A stretch of DNA of 57,843 nucleotides from a virus, in the IMG/VR virus record IMGVR_UViG_3300046810_000554, positions 1-57,843 of that record; one strand, 5' to 3'. The notes under the pieces were generated by a model. The model was not told the DNA's origin. It saw only the letters and a program-made list of their open reading frames with translations, and did not search any database. A program made the position numbers and the translations under genes. This document shows, piece after piece, positions 1 to 8,132 of the stretch (position 1 is its first letter; each line of letters begins with the position of its first letter).

Positions 1-639
1 TCAAGCTGCTCTGTTCAACTCCTCTCGCAACGCCTGTTCCAGATCGAGCATCGCAGCCACTATGGCGCGCTGCCGTTCCTTGATGACGTCCTTTGTCGTG
101 GTTCCCGGGCTGACACTTTCCAGCGCTTCGCACGTTTCAATCACTCTTGTTGCGCGGATAATCCTCGCTGCACCTTTGATCCTGTGCGCCAATCGGTGTA
201 ACTCACTTGCGTCATCCGGTACCAGAACCGTGAGTTCGAGACGATCCTCCTCGCTGCTGGCCAGCATTTGTTCAAGCAGACGTCGGGTCATCTCCGGCCT
301 CTCTCCGGTCAGGGCGCTCACGCTGCCCATGTTGAATGCCTGCTGCGGCAGGATGCTTACGGCTTCCATGACGGCCTCGTGCCCTGGATGAACTTTGTTC
401 AGGTGTTCGCTCAGTGACGTCAGGCTGACGGGTTTGAACAGGCAGTCGTCCATGCCGGCATCCCGGCAGCGCAGTTTTTCTTCGGGCAGCGCATTGGCGG
501 TGAAACCCCATATCGTGCAGGGCGGGCGCTGATGCTCCAGTTCGTGTGCGCGGATTGCCCGGGTCAGTTCATAGCCGTTCATGATGGGCATATTGCAGTC
601 AGGGACATGGCAATGGTCTAACTGCTTGAATTTAGTCAT
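1..639 (-). pseudogene. Truncated hybrid sensor kinase: receiver + Hpt C-terminal fragment
   Basis: This is the C-terminal end of a BvgS/EvgS-like hybrid histidine kinase. The phospho-acceptor stretch DCNMPIMNGYEL is followed by receiver strands 4-5 (TANALP, then KPVSL), and near residues 150-165 by an Hpt core (HRLAHRIKGAA, phospho-accepting His). The sensor, kinase and first half of the receiver (including the acidic pair of strand 1) are missing: homology starts abruptly at about base 605. The first 11-14 residues (MTKFKQLDHCH) look phage-encoded. The ATG at 639 is preceded by a strong Shine-Dalgarno (GGGGAGG), so the fragment could be translated as a 212-residue protein. An upstream TTG at 678 is less likely. 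It is a broken host gene by structure; whether the fragment is functional is unknown. Confidence 0.8.
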
Positions 640-646
640 CTTTAAA
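590..646. other. Probable attL junction of the prophage
   Basis: Host-like kinase coding sequence ends here and the sequence running to the integrase gene begins. The exact core cannot be defined because the partner attR is not in the window. The limit is inferred from where receiver-domain similarity stops (just before DCNMP) and from the adjacent 3' end of int, the usual lambda-family arrangement. Confidence 0.6.
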
Positions 647-647
647 T

Positions 648-667
648 CCTCCCCAAAACCTCCCCAA
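648..667. repeat. Tandem 9-bp repeats, possible Int arm-type sites
   Basis: CCTCCCCAA occurs at 648-656 and again at 659-667, an 11-bp (one helical turn) spacing, between the attachment junction and the end of int. Lambda-type integrases with an N-terminal arm-binding domain use short direct repeats beside the core. On the minus strand the same repeat reads GGGGAGG and serves as the Shine-Dalgarno of the truncated host gene. Confidence 0.45.
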
Positions 668-684
668 TATTTTGCCAAAACTCA

Positions 685-1788
685 TCAGGCAACTTCGATC
701 CACTCTGAGCCCCTGCCGTCTTTGTACATGTCAGTCATGGTCGAACTGCGGTGACCCAGCAGGTTTTGAGGATCACGGCCTTCAGCAGCGTGCAGTCGAG
801 CTGACAACGATCGCATCTCGTGGAAGGTGGGAGGGTGTTCTCCCAGATCAACGCCAAGATTTTTCGCAGCCTTATCCCTGGCTTCGGCGAATACGCGGGT
901 CAAGGTCTCCAGCTTGATGGGCGTGCCAGCCTTGGCCATTGCGATCGTTTTGCTATGGTGGACAAGATGCTTAGACACGACTCGATCTCTGCACCGCTTG
1001 ATGACCTCCGCCAGGTCAAGTTCAATCGCCTCCAACCGCAGTGACGTGCTTAAGCGTAGGCGCGCGCCGGTTTTTGATTGAACTACATGGAGGAACCCGT
1101 CATGTTCGTCCTTGAACAGCATTGATCGGATATCGTCCCTGCGCTGGCCGGTGAGTAGGGCCAACTCCATCGCACGTTGCATCCATGGTCGATCCGTCGC
1201 CGCGTGAATCGCTTTCCAAAGCTCCAAGCTCAGTCGAGAGCGTTTGACTTTGGAGCGTGCTGCTTTGGTGGCATCAACGGGGTTAGCATCGCACCACCCG
1301 GCTGCTATCGCCTCTGTGAACACGTCGCGAAGTATTGAGCGTAGAGACTTGGACATTGGGGCTTTCCCTGCCTTGGAAAAAGTGCCCAGAAATGTTGCAA
1401 CATCCATTGTCCGGATGCCGCGGATGTACATCGATCCAAATGCCTGCTTGATGACCTTGAGTCTGCTTTTAATACTGCGCAAGTAGTTTTCGCTGAGGTC
1501 CCTTGCGAGATAAATCGCGTCATATTCAACCAGCCACTCGCCAAAGGTATGGCCTTGATCGACCACAGGCTCCGCGATCCGCTGCTGAAGAGTTGGCTTC
1601 AATACGTCGGCATGGTTCGCTGCCACGGCTTCCCGAATGGCTTCTTCCTTGTCCTTGCCCAGGCCGAACATCCGGCCTGTGACTGGGTCTCTGTACGTGT
1701 AATACGTCAGTCCGTTGCGTTTGTCGGTTTTCCGGTAAAGGTTGGGGGGCAGGTCTTTTGAACCTGCATTACGCGGCCTTGGAACCAT
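685..1788 (-). CDS. int: Lambda-type tyrosine integrase
   Basis: Site-specific recombinase that integrates and excises the prophage. The 367-residue protein resembles lambda Int along its length: an arm-binding domain (RPRNAGSKDLPPNLY, then YRDPVTGRMFGLGKDK), a SAM-like core-binding domain at about 80-170, and a catalytic domain with R216 (TGQRR), K239 (SKTG), H323-x-x-R326 (HEMR), H346 (LLGH) and nucleophile Y355 (DMYKDGRG). The ATG at 1788 matches the lambda N-terminus; a GTG at 1797 is possible. The start overlaps the end of xis by 20 bp, as in lambda. The 3' end points at attL. Confidence 0.97.
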   Translation of the reverse strand: MVPRPRNAGSKDLPPNLYRKTDKRNGLTYYTYRDPVTGRMFGLGKDKEEAIREAVAANHADVLKPTLQQRIAEPVVDQGHTFGEWLVEYDAIYLARDLSENYLRSIKSRLKVIKQAFGSMYIRGIRTMDVATFLGTFSKAGKAPMSKSLRSILRDVFTEAIAAGWCDANPVDATKAARSKVKRSRLSLELWKAIHAATDRPWMQRAMELALLTGQRRDDIRSMLFKDEHDGFLHVVQSKTGARLRLSTSLRLEAIELDLAEVIKRCRDRVVSKHLVHHSKTIAMAKAGTPIKLETLTRVFAEARDKAAKNLGVDLGEHPPTFHEMRSLSARLHAAEGRDPQNLLGHRSSTMTDMYKDGRGSEWIEVA

Positions 1789-2011
1789 CACGTGCACTCG
1801 CTATTCGGCTTATCAGGCTACCGCCCACGATGCGGGCGATTGGTTTTTCAGGCTCAGCATATTGGGCCTCGGATTCCACATAATAGCTCCGGCCGTGCTT
1901 CACTGGAGCTGGAGCTATTCGGCCCTCGCGGGCCCACTTGCGCAGCGTGTTCTGGCTGGGCGGCGTCCGGAACTGGTCCGCCGCCCATTCGTCGAGGGTA
2001 ACTTTGCTCAT
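1769..2011 (-). CDS. xis: Excisionase (lambda Xis family)
   Basis: An 80-residue DNA-bending protein that directs Int towards excision. It resembles lambda Xis in order: TLDEWAADQ, NTLRKWAREGRI (winged-helix recognition region) and PPVK-like PAPVKHGRSYYV. The reading frame is open to 2218, but the ATG at 2011 follows GGAGA at the right distance and gives the family N-terminus. It overlaps int and would be transcribed with it from the leftward early operon. Confidence 0.9.
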   Translation of the reverse strand: MSKVTLDEWAADQFRTPPSQNTLRKWAREGRIAPAPVKHGRSYYVESEAQYAEPEKPIARIVGGSLISRIASARDGSKAA

Positions 2012-2140
2012 TGATACTTCTCCACGCCGCGACTTGCGGCAGACGGGTAATAAGTCGGTATGCAGTCTCTGGCGGAAATCGCACGTTCGGTAATATCGTG
2101 CTAGCGTGATGTGAGGTAGTGAATTAGGAGCAGTACTGCC

Positions 2141-2365
2141 ATGGAAGTCGCTAACGTAGACTCTGGTGTTGAGGTATTCGGGCAGAACAATGCAAAGCTT
2201 GGCCGGATGGATGGCCAAGGCGTCGTAAGGTGTAACGGAGTTGTGATTTTGCGAGTCGTCGGCAGCTCCATTTATTCAATGCACGGCGGTTACTTAGGCA
2301 GGCTCACTGATGGAGTAGGCAAGACCGAAAGGGGCCAGCTGATCTTCTCGACCCGCAAGCCTTAG
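2141..2365 (+). CDS. Small hypothetical protein
   Basis: A 74-residue protein on the strand opposite to int/xis. An AGGAG lies 13 nt before the ATG. Gly/Val-rich short strands (GVEVFG, KLGRMDGQGVV, SIYSMHGGYLGRLTDG) suggest a small beta-rich fold in which residues N-A-K-L-G-R and Y-L-G-R-L form an internal repeat. No family recognised. It lies between the convergent 2374 gene and divergent xis. Confidence 0.5.
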   Translation: MEVANVDSGVEVFGQNNAKLGRMDGQGVVRCNGVVILRVVGSSIYSMHGGYLGRLTDGVGKTERGQLIFSTRKP

Positions 2366-2373
2366 CATTCAGT

Positions 2374-3123
2374 TCAGCTTTCAGGCTGCACCCGCTTGAA
2401 CTCAACGACCCAAAACCAAGGGTTGGCAGCCCAGTCACCGCCGGTGGACTGCCAGAGACCGGCGAAACCGTGAATCACCGCCTCTTTGCAATCAAACCGG
2501 CTTGGTGACGTTTCGAGGTACTGCTGGCACATCACAGCATCAACACCTTCGGCTTGCGCTTGATCGCCGCTGATATCCTGCAACCGCTCGACGCGCACGT
2601 CGGTGATCTCCCGCAGGATGCGACTGGCGATGCGCGGCATGTGAATGCTTGGCTTCCAGGCAGAGCGATCATCCCCGCCACCGTCATCGTCGCCGGCCCA
2701 ATCTGCCTCGCCGTCGGCACGGTAGATTACATGGCCTGAGTAGTAGCCCTGGCCGAAGCGCATTTCGCGGACTGGTGATGCCGGTCTATCAGGCACCCAA
2801 TCCACCATGTTCCCGTGCTCATCAAAGTCGTGACTGATGACGCCCCAGGTTTCGCGCACCCACAGCTGGTCGCCGGGCTGGCCGTATGGACACTTGGCGC
2901 TCCATTGACCTCCGCTTCGGGTGGTGTAGGCGTGAAAGCCGTCGACTTCATCGCCGCTCTCTGCCCGCCCGCATGTGTATTCGAACTTGTGATCGCGGCG
3001 AGACCAACTCAGATCGAATGGCTGGGCCTTCACCACTCGGCGCGTGACCGTCTTCCTGCCTTCCAGGATGGCGCGCACCATAGGCGCGCTGAACAGGATG
3101 GGCCGTTCCTTTGTTTCGGGCAT
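2374..3123 (-). CDS. ASCH-domain-like phage protein
   Basis: 249 residues. The start, RPILFSAPMVRAILEGRKTVTRRVVK, is the typical opening of phage ASCH-type proteins, a PUA-like fold thought to bind RNA or modified nucleotides. Later hallmarks are GDQLWVRETW (about 85-95) and WKPSIHMPRIASRI with a FWVVEFKRV C-terminus. The molecular role of these phage proteins is not established. ATG at 3123 is preceded by AAGGAC. It is the last gene of the cluster downstream of the methyltransferases. Confidence 0.75.
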   Translation of the reverse strand: MPETKERPILFSAPMVRAILEGRKTVTRRVVKAQPFDLSWSRRDHKFEYTCGRAESGDEVDGFHAYTTRSGGQWSAKCPYGQPGDQLWVRETWGVISHDFDEHGNMVDWVPDRPASPVREMRFGQGYYSGHVIYRADGEADWAGDDDGGGDDRSAWKPSIHMPRIASRILREITDVRVERLQDISGDQAQAEGVDAVMCQQYLETSPSRFDCKEAVIHGFAGLWQSTGGDWAANPWFWVVEFKRVQPES

Positions 3124-3210
3124 GACTTTGTCCTTGCCGCTGCTGCGGCTGATTGAGTTGTTAACAGATTTGGTGCCGGGGCGCGGGAAGTTAATGGTTT
3201 CGCGGTGTCG

Positions 3211-3660
3211 TTAGTGTTTTAGGGCGCTGCTCGCCTGCGCTGGCTCGGACTGAACATTCATGCCACGCACCTTATCCAGCGTTCCTTTCGCAAGCGCCCG
3301 TAGCGATGATGGCGACCTTGAGGAGGCAGAGGTCGATATGTATTGGAGCGTTGATTCCATTTCGGCCTTGGCCTGCTCGCTGGCATCGAGCCGGAGCTTG
3401 CTGGCTTCACGCTCTTCGGTAGCGGCGATGCGCAGCGCACGGTATTCACGCTTTACGCGCTTCAGGTTCAGGCCCTCTTCATCGGCGAGCACTTGCAGGC
3501 CATTCCGCTCATTCGACACGTCGGCCAATTGTTGGCGCAGGTCTGTTTCGCGCTGATTGGCCTGATTGATCTTCTGATTGAAGTCGCCGGCATGGACCCA
3601 GAAGCCGCGCCTCGGGCTGCTGGCAACGCCATCAGCAGAAAGTCTTTCTACTTCACTCAT
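3211..3660 (-). CDS. Coiled-coil phage protein of unknown function
   Basis: 149 residues, starting MSEVERLS after GGAG. Residues 30-110 are rich in Q, E, K and R in heptad-like spacing (NQANQRETDLRQQLADVSN onwards), predicting a long coiled coil. The frame stays open to 3882, but the ATGA overlap with the upstream 48-residue gene and the ribosome site fix the start at 3660. Upstream genes are the mini-gene and the C5 methyltransferase, all translationally coupled. No recognised domain. Confidence 0.65.
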   Translation of the reverse strand: MSEVERLSADGVASSPRRGFWVHAGDFNQKINQANQRETDLRQQLADVSNERNGLQVLADEEGLNLKRVKREYRALRIAATEEREASKLRLDASEQAKAEMESTLQYISTSASSRSPSSLRALAKGTLDKVRGMNVQSEPAQASSALKH

Positions 3661-3803
3661 TTCGACTCCATTGCGCGCTGCGCATAAATGGCCTGGCGCT
3701 TCTTCGAGCAGGCTGTGTGGTTTCCGGCTGCACGAAGGCGGTGGCAGTTGTCGCAGTACGGCGATGTGGCAAGGCGGGGCGTGGTGCGGCGGAGGGCGGT
3801 CAT
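3657..3803 (-). CDS. 48-residue Cys/His mini-protein coupled to the methyltransferase
   Basis: Its ATG overlaps the methyltransferase stop (ATGA at 3800-3803) and its own stop overlaps the next start (ATGA at 3657-3660), so it sits in an unbroken coupled chain. The sequence has YCDNCHRLRAAGNHTAC, a C-x2-C-H-x10-C pattern that could hold zinc, followed by a basic tail (SKKRQ). It is basic overall. A nucleic-acid-binding role is only inferred from composition. Confidence 0.65.
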   Translation of the reverse strand: MTALRRTTPRLATSPYCDNCHRLRAAGNHTACSKKRQAIYAQRAMESK

Positions 3804-5602
3804 GCAGCGAGTCGACGGTAAAGATCAATAATGTCGGCTGCATTTGCAGCCACCAATCCCTCGGCTTCGTCCGGGCAAACACTGTTGCCGATCAGCCTGA
3901 CCCCATCGGTCTTGTTGACTGACCGCCACTCCTCAGCCCCTGTTACCGGATCGACGAATAGCCCACGGTCAATGATGTAACTGTCAGGGAAGCCCTGGGC
4001 CTTCTTCAGCTCTGGCGGCTGCAGCATGCGAAGAGTGATATCGACGAGCACGTAGCCGCCAACCAGCACCATTTCGGCCGGGTCTTTGAAGTGCTCCGGC
4101 AGAAACTCATGCATGAAGGCCGCGCAACGGCGAGCCCCCTCCATTTGCTCTGGCGTCAGCGTGTCCGGAACCTGAACTGTCTCAATTAATGCGATACGGT
4201 CCTTGGTCGGCAGGGTGTGCATTGGCTCGTTGAGCGATATGCCGTCCTTCTCGTTGCCGTAGTACTTCACCAGGTACGCACTGACGAGCCGCTGATTAGC
4301 GCCCGACTGGCATATGGTCGAAAGAGGATCGCTCGCGGCGCGACCGTCGCCATCGTAGAACCCGCCGTTTGCCTGCTCAAAGAATGCCGCAGCGACTGCG
4401 TGATGCCCGGTGCTGGTTGCCACGACTGACAGAGGCGCTCGTACGTCAGAACCTACCGAGCCTTTTCGGAGCGTTACCATGGAGGCGGCGACCATTGCGA
4501 AATGGCCACCTTTAACCTGAGCGACCTGTGTACGCAGTGGCTCCTGTACGTCGAAGTTTCGCTGGGCGGACCCGTTGGCACATTCGGTCAGGAAGGTCGC
4601 CATCCTTGGGGCGACCAGTGCGTGATGGGTGCCGCCAGCGCTAATGGTGGAAAGCGCCTCGTCAACACCGTGCGAGCTGGTGTGCGATGGTGAGGTGCCG
4701 CGCATCGGTACGATAAAGGGCTTGGCGCTGGTCAGAACGTGCCGCCAGCATCCCTTAGCAACCCGTCGCATCGTGTTTCTAGCCATCGGGTTTTTGCGGA
4801 AGATCGTTCTTCCTTCATGGCTCCAGTCAATGCATTCCGCGGCGCTGCGCCATCCCAGCTGATTTCCTGTCGGCTTCTTATGCCGTACCGGCTCAGGCCA
4901 TACGATGGGCTTGCCGTCACTGCGAGCTATCAGGTACAACCGCTTGCGAATGGTCGGCGCACCCGCGTTGGCTGCAATCCGTTCGCGCCATTCGACGTTG
5001 TAACCAAGTCCGCGGACGAGGCTGGAGAGTGGCACAAACTCTCCAATTGAATCCTTGATCTCCGCCATATCGGGATGGTCCGCAGCAAGCCCGGTGCTCA
5101 GCGCAGCGATGAATGCGCGGAACGTGCGGCCTTTCTCGGACTTGATTGGGCGGCCTTCCTCGTCAATTGGCCCCCAATCTGAGAATTCCTCAACGTTCTC
5201 CAAAAAGAGAAGGCGTGGTCGCGTGGCGAATGCCCATCGAATAACAACCCAGGCCAGCCCGCGGACCTTGCGATCACGCGGTGCACCGCCTTTGGCCTTG
5301 CTGTGATGACGGCAATCAGGTGAGGCCCAGAGGATGCCCACGGGCTGACCGCCAGTTGCCAGCACTGGATCGACCTCAAACACGTCGGCCACGTAATGCT
5401 TTGTGTTTGGATGGTTGGCCCGGTGTACTGCCAGCGCTATTTGGTTGTGGTTTACGGCAATATCTGGCTCGCGGTACGCCCGGGCAATTGCGGTGCTTGC
5501 CCCGCCGGCACCAGCGAACAAATCAACGACCAGCTCTTTCTCGAAAGGAAGGCCCAAGCTGATGGCAGATGCCAGCGAGTGTTTTTTCTGAAATGCAGAC
5601 AT
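3800..5602 (-). CDS. DNA (cytosine-5) methyltransferase, orphan
   Basis: 600 residues. C5-MTase motifs are in order: I (VVDLFAGAGGAS, 25-36, SAM binding), IV (SPDCRHHS, catalytic Cys97, in the phage variant without PCQ), VI (ENV, 135-137), VIII (RKRLYLIA, 219-226), then a long variable region and C-terminal motifs IX/X (QGFPDSY, LIGNSVCP). No restriction endonuclease gene adjoins it, so it probably protects phage DNA from host restriction or acts epigenetically. Residues 312-475 contain five imperfect repeats (listed separately). ATG at 5602 after GAGGAA. Confidence 0.93.
   Translation of the reverse strand: MSAFQKKHSLASAISLGLPFEKELVVDLFAGAGGASTAIARAYREPDIAVNHNQIALAVHRANHPNTKHYVADVFEVDPVLATGGQPVGILWASPDCRHHSKAKGGAPRDRKVRGLAWVVIRWAFATRPRLLFLENVEEFSDWGPIDEEGRPIKSEKGRTFRAFIAALSTGLAADHPDMAEIKDSIGEFVPLSSLVRGLGYNVEWRERIAANAGAPTIRKRLYLIARSDGKPIVWPEPVRHKKPTGNQLGWRSAAECIDWSHEGRTIFRKNPMARNTMRRVAKGCWRHVLTSAKPFIVPMRGTSPSHTSSHGVDEALSTISAGGTHHALVAPRMATFLTECANGSAQRNFDVQEPLRTQVAQVKGGHFAMVAASMVTLRKGSVGSDVRAPLSVVATSTGHHAVAAAFFEQANGGFYDGDGRAASDPLSTICQSGANQRLVSAYLVKYYGNEKDGISLNEPMHTLPTKDRIALIETVQVPDTLTPEQMEGARRCAAFMHEFLPEHFKDPAEMVLVGGYVLVDITLRMLQPPELKKAQGFPDSYIIDRGLFVDPVTGAEEWRSVNKTDGVRLIGNSVCPDEAEGLVAANAADIIDLYRRLAA
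4178..4669 (-). repeat. Five imperfect protein repeats in the methyltransferase variable region
   Basis: Within the C5 methyltransferase, a unit with the core (D/E)-x-(L/M)-x-T-(I/V), often followed by H-x-A-(L/V)-V, occurs at about residues 314 (DEALSTIS), 354 (EPLRTQV), 389 (APLSVVA), 425 (DPLSTIC) and 459 (EPMHTLP). Spacing is 34-40 residues. The position is that of the target-recognition domain, so the repeats may set sequence specificity. Confidence 0.6.
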
Positions 5603-5643
5603 GAGGATTCCTCGCCGGTGTGGCGTGATTCGTTGCTGTTGAA

Positions 5644-6411
5644 TTAAGCGGTACCGAACAATTCAAATTGCGGTACCGGGGTGTCACGAAGGGTTATCGC
5701 TGCGGCGATCCGCTCGGAGGCGGTACCGAAGATCGTTTCGTCTCGCTCAATTCCGATAAATCGTCGGCCAGACTGGATGCATGCCACCCCAGTGGTACCG
5801 CTCCCCATGGTGTTATCCATGACGATCTGGCCGGGATTGGTGTAAGTGCTGATCAGGAAGTCCATCCAAGCGACTGGCTTCTGCGTCGGGTGGTAGCTGG
5901 CTGTCTGTTTGTCGCTCGAGAAGAACTGAACAGATCTCGGGTACCGCTCGGTTGAGTCGTATTCGGTAAGGTTCAAGGCTTTTCCGTAGCATTCAGACTC
6001 GACTGACTTCCGCTTCGAGGTCTTTCGTTCGTGGCCGGTTGTCATGCGCGGGTTGTAAACCGGCTGCTTTCGGTAGAAGACCTGAGCGCTTTCATGCGCC
6101 CTGAGCGGCTGTTTCTTGGCATTCAGAAAGCCGGTAGCTGCCCCTTTCTCCCATATCCATTCGTACTTGTAGTCGCGGACGTTGCTGGAGACCATCAGAG
6201 AGGTGAACGGCTGCGCAGCACAAAGGACGATTGCCGCATCGGGCTTGGCGATGCGCAGGTACTGCTCCCACAGCGCATCGAAGGGGATGATCACATCCCA
6301 TGCGCATTGGGTCGTTCCGTAGGGTAGGTCGGCCAGCACCATGTCCACGCTGGCATCCGGCAGTAGCTTCATCACTTCCAGGCAGTCGCCCAGGTACAGT
6401 TCATATTCCAT
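5644..6411 (-). CDS. DNA adenine/cytosine N-methyltransferase (beta class), orphan
   Basis: 255 residues. Motif IV (LADLPYG, residues 26-32; DPPY variant) comes before motif I (DNTMGSGTTGVAC, near 198-210), the beta-class order. HPTQKP before motif I is typical of phage and type II beta MTases. DLPY favours N6-adenine but does not prove it. It has no partner endonuclease. Its 3' end lies 41 bp before... the C5 methyltransferase start is downstream on the same strand, so the two are probably co-transcribed anti-restriction genes. Confidence 0.9.
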   Translation of the reverse strand: MEYELYLGDCLEVMKLLPDASVDMVLADLPYGTTQCAWDVIIPFDALWEQYLRIAKPDAAIVLCAAQPFTSLMVSSNVRDYKYEWIWEKGAATGFLNAKKQPLRAHESAQVFYRKQPVYNPRMTTGHERKTSKRKSVESECYGKALNLTEYDSTERYPRSVQFFSSDKQTASYHPTQKPVAWMDFLISTYTNPGQIVMDNTMGSGTTGVACIQSGRRFIGIERDETIFGTASERIAAAITLRDTPVPQFELFGTA

Positions 6412-6517
6412 GGTCGAATCCAGGCAGATGCCGCGCTCCCTTTGCGGTGGCAGCAGTTGATTTGAAGGGTTTGAAAGTCGCGTCTAAGCTTCACTCGAGA
6501 CCCAGGAGGGAACCGAA

Positions 6518-6739
6518 ATGACCGACAAGCACGCAATGGAACTGAAGCAGGCGCTCATAGCTGTATTTGCAACGGCAGCGAGCATGGGTATCGATATCGA
6601 CGAGCTGTCAGAGCTGGCGGCTACTGAGCTGGCCGAAGAGGAAACGGTAGGGTGGTTCGAGCAGTTCAAGGCAGGTGCGGTGCATGAGCTTCGATACTGC
6701 CGGGACCTGGTGAAGGGCTTCGATCTCGTTGACCGGTAG
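6518..6739 (+). CDS. Small acidic helical protein, unknown
   Basis: 73 residues, preceded by a strong CAGGAGGG ribosome site. It is acidic and predicted helical (KQALIAVFATAASMGIDIDELSELAATELAEEE). It diverges from the 5644 methyltransferase. No family recognised. Confidence 0.6.
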   Translation: MTDKHAMELKQALIAVFATAASMGIDIDELSELAATELAEEETVGWFEQFKAGAVHELRYCRDLVKGFDLVDR

Positions 6740-6835
6740 CTTGCAACGTTGCCGCCGTGGTCACGTGGAAGCGAAATTTTGAACTGCATATCCCTCAAGA
6801 TGCCCAATCAGGAACCACTAAAGAGGGCCGCCGCC

Positions 6836-6952
6836 ATGACTGACGAAAAGAAAGAACCGCCAAAAGATGACACTCCTGCGCACTCCACCAAGGAAGAGCG
6901 GGAGCGTCTGAAAGACTTCAACAAGGGCGGCATTCCGCCTGGCGCTTGCTGA
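6836..6952 (+). CDS. 38-residue hypothetical protein
   Basis: ATG at 6836 has GAGGG upstream. The product is highly charged (DEKKEPPKDD, KEERERLKDF) and ends GGIPPGAC. It stops 4 bp before the convergent stop of the 6957 gene. An upstream in-frame ATG at 6800 would extend it. No function can be assigned. Confidence 0.45.
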   Translation: MTDEKKEPPKDDTPAHSTKEERERLKDFNKGGIPPGAC

Positions 6953-6956
6953 TCTC

Positions 6957-8015
6957 TCAGGCAGCGCGAACCGGAACGGCACGCAGATGAGCTTTTTCAT
7001 CTGCTGAGCCTAAGTAGGGTTTCAGCTCTGCGCGGGTGTATTTTCCAGCTTGCACGGTGTCAGTCGTGTAACCGCTGTAGCTGGGGCCGAAGTAGCCGCC
7101 TCCGTGCTTGTCGCTCCAGATCATGAATAACGGCTCATCCTTGGGAAAAAGTATGTCCCGGAGCTTTGCCGCTCGCTCGAAGTCCATGCTTGCTGTCGCG
7201 CATTGCATCAGGCCTTCGATCTTCTTGCGCCGCTTTCCGGCTGTCACGAGTCTGCGCAGACTAAGGGGCTCAGTGGTGAAAATGTCAGAGGCCTGCACTA
7301 CTGAGTGATCGTATCGACCGCTGACTACGAACCACGATGCATTCAGGTCATAGAAGGCGGTACCCTTGAAGATCCGCTGGGTTTTCCGATCGTGATACCA
7401 GATCGTTGCGCCGTGCTTGATGGTACCGCCGTCGCGGGCTGTCTCGTTGCTTTTCATGCTGATGCTTGCGCGACCCAGTTCTTCCCGATAATGCCCGGTG
7501 GCTCTGATCGCCGTTTGCACCCACTCCATGGCTGTTACTCGGTCTTTGCCAGGCCCCACCTTGGGATGCCGATCAGGCTCAAAGGTGTAACTGCTGAACA
7601 CACTGCAAAGATAATCGCGCAGCTTAATGCGGGTGTAATGCATGCGAAGTCGTTGCTGGTAGGTCATCCGCTCTTCTTTGTCGAAGCAGTACTGACCTCC
7701 ATTCCGGTTGTCCACATTCTGGACGTTCTGATACATCTTCAGCTCAATGTGACGTCCAGACACGCTCAGCTCCGCTTCAACGTCGCCGTGGCGGCAGTAA
7801 CGGTGACTGCGCGCGAAGCTCATTCCGTACCGTTTGATCATCTCTTCGGGGATTATGCAGGTCCAACCCATTCGGTTCAGCTGTTGAACAATCCGCAGGA
7901 AAACGGCTTTCTTGAACTCGTTTTCCCAGGCGCCCAACACCATCCCGCTTGGAGATTCCCAAACGTTTAGGCTTGCATCGTTGAAGTGGACGGTTCCGGT
8001 GCGTTCTATTTGCAT
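6957..8015 (-). CDS. Unknown phage protein with a UVR-like motif
   Basis: 352 residues from an ATG with GGAG eight bases upstream; an ATG at 8063 would add 16 residues but has no ribosome site. Three parts can be seen: an N-terminal part with WTCIIPEEMIKRY and a His/Cys/Arg cluster (RSHRYCRHGD), a basic central part (FDKEERMTYQQRLRMHYTR), and a segment CATASMDFERAAKLRDIL, which fits the UvrB/UvrC (UVR) protein-interaction motif. The last ~50 residues are Gly/Tyr-rich (GGGYFGPSYSGYTT). No enzyme signature is recognised. It lies in the leftward early operon. Confidence 0.65.
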   Translation of the reverse strand: MQIERTGTVHFNDASLNVWESPSGMVLGAWENEFKKAVFLRIVQQLNRMGWTCIIPEEMIKRYGMSFARSHRYCRHGDVEAELSVSGRHIELKMYQNVQNVDNRNGGQYCFDKEERMTYQQRLRMHYTRIKLRDYLCSVFSSYTFEPDRHPKVGPGKDRVTAMEWVQTAIRATGHYREELGRASISMKSNETARDGGTIKHGATIWYHDRKTQRIFKGTAFYDLNASWFVVSGRYDHSVVQASDIFTTEPLSLRRLVTAGKRRKKIEGLMQCATASMDFERAAKLRDILFPKDEPLFMIWSDKHGGGYFGPSYSGYTTDTVQAGKYTRAELKPYLGSADEKAHLRAVPVRAA

Positions 8016-8132
8016 GGGGCAATCTCCATGGCATGCGCCGCCCTCCGTGACCGGATGCGACATAGTGGCTATTTGGTTTGAGTTGGGGTATTACGGGTGA
8101 CCGGCATGGAGCCGGATCAGAAGGATATGTTG

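Noticed and set aside
7305-7970. 221-codon plus-strand frame opposite the UVR-motif gene
   Set aside because: Antisense to a gene with good codon use; no domain and no ribosome site.
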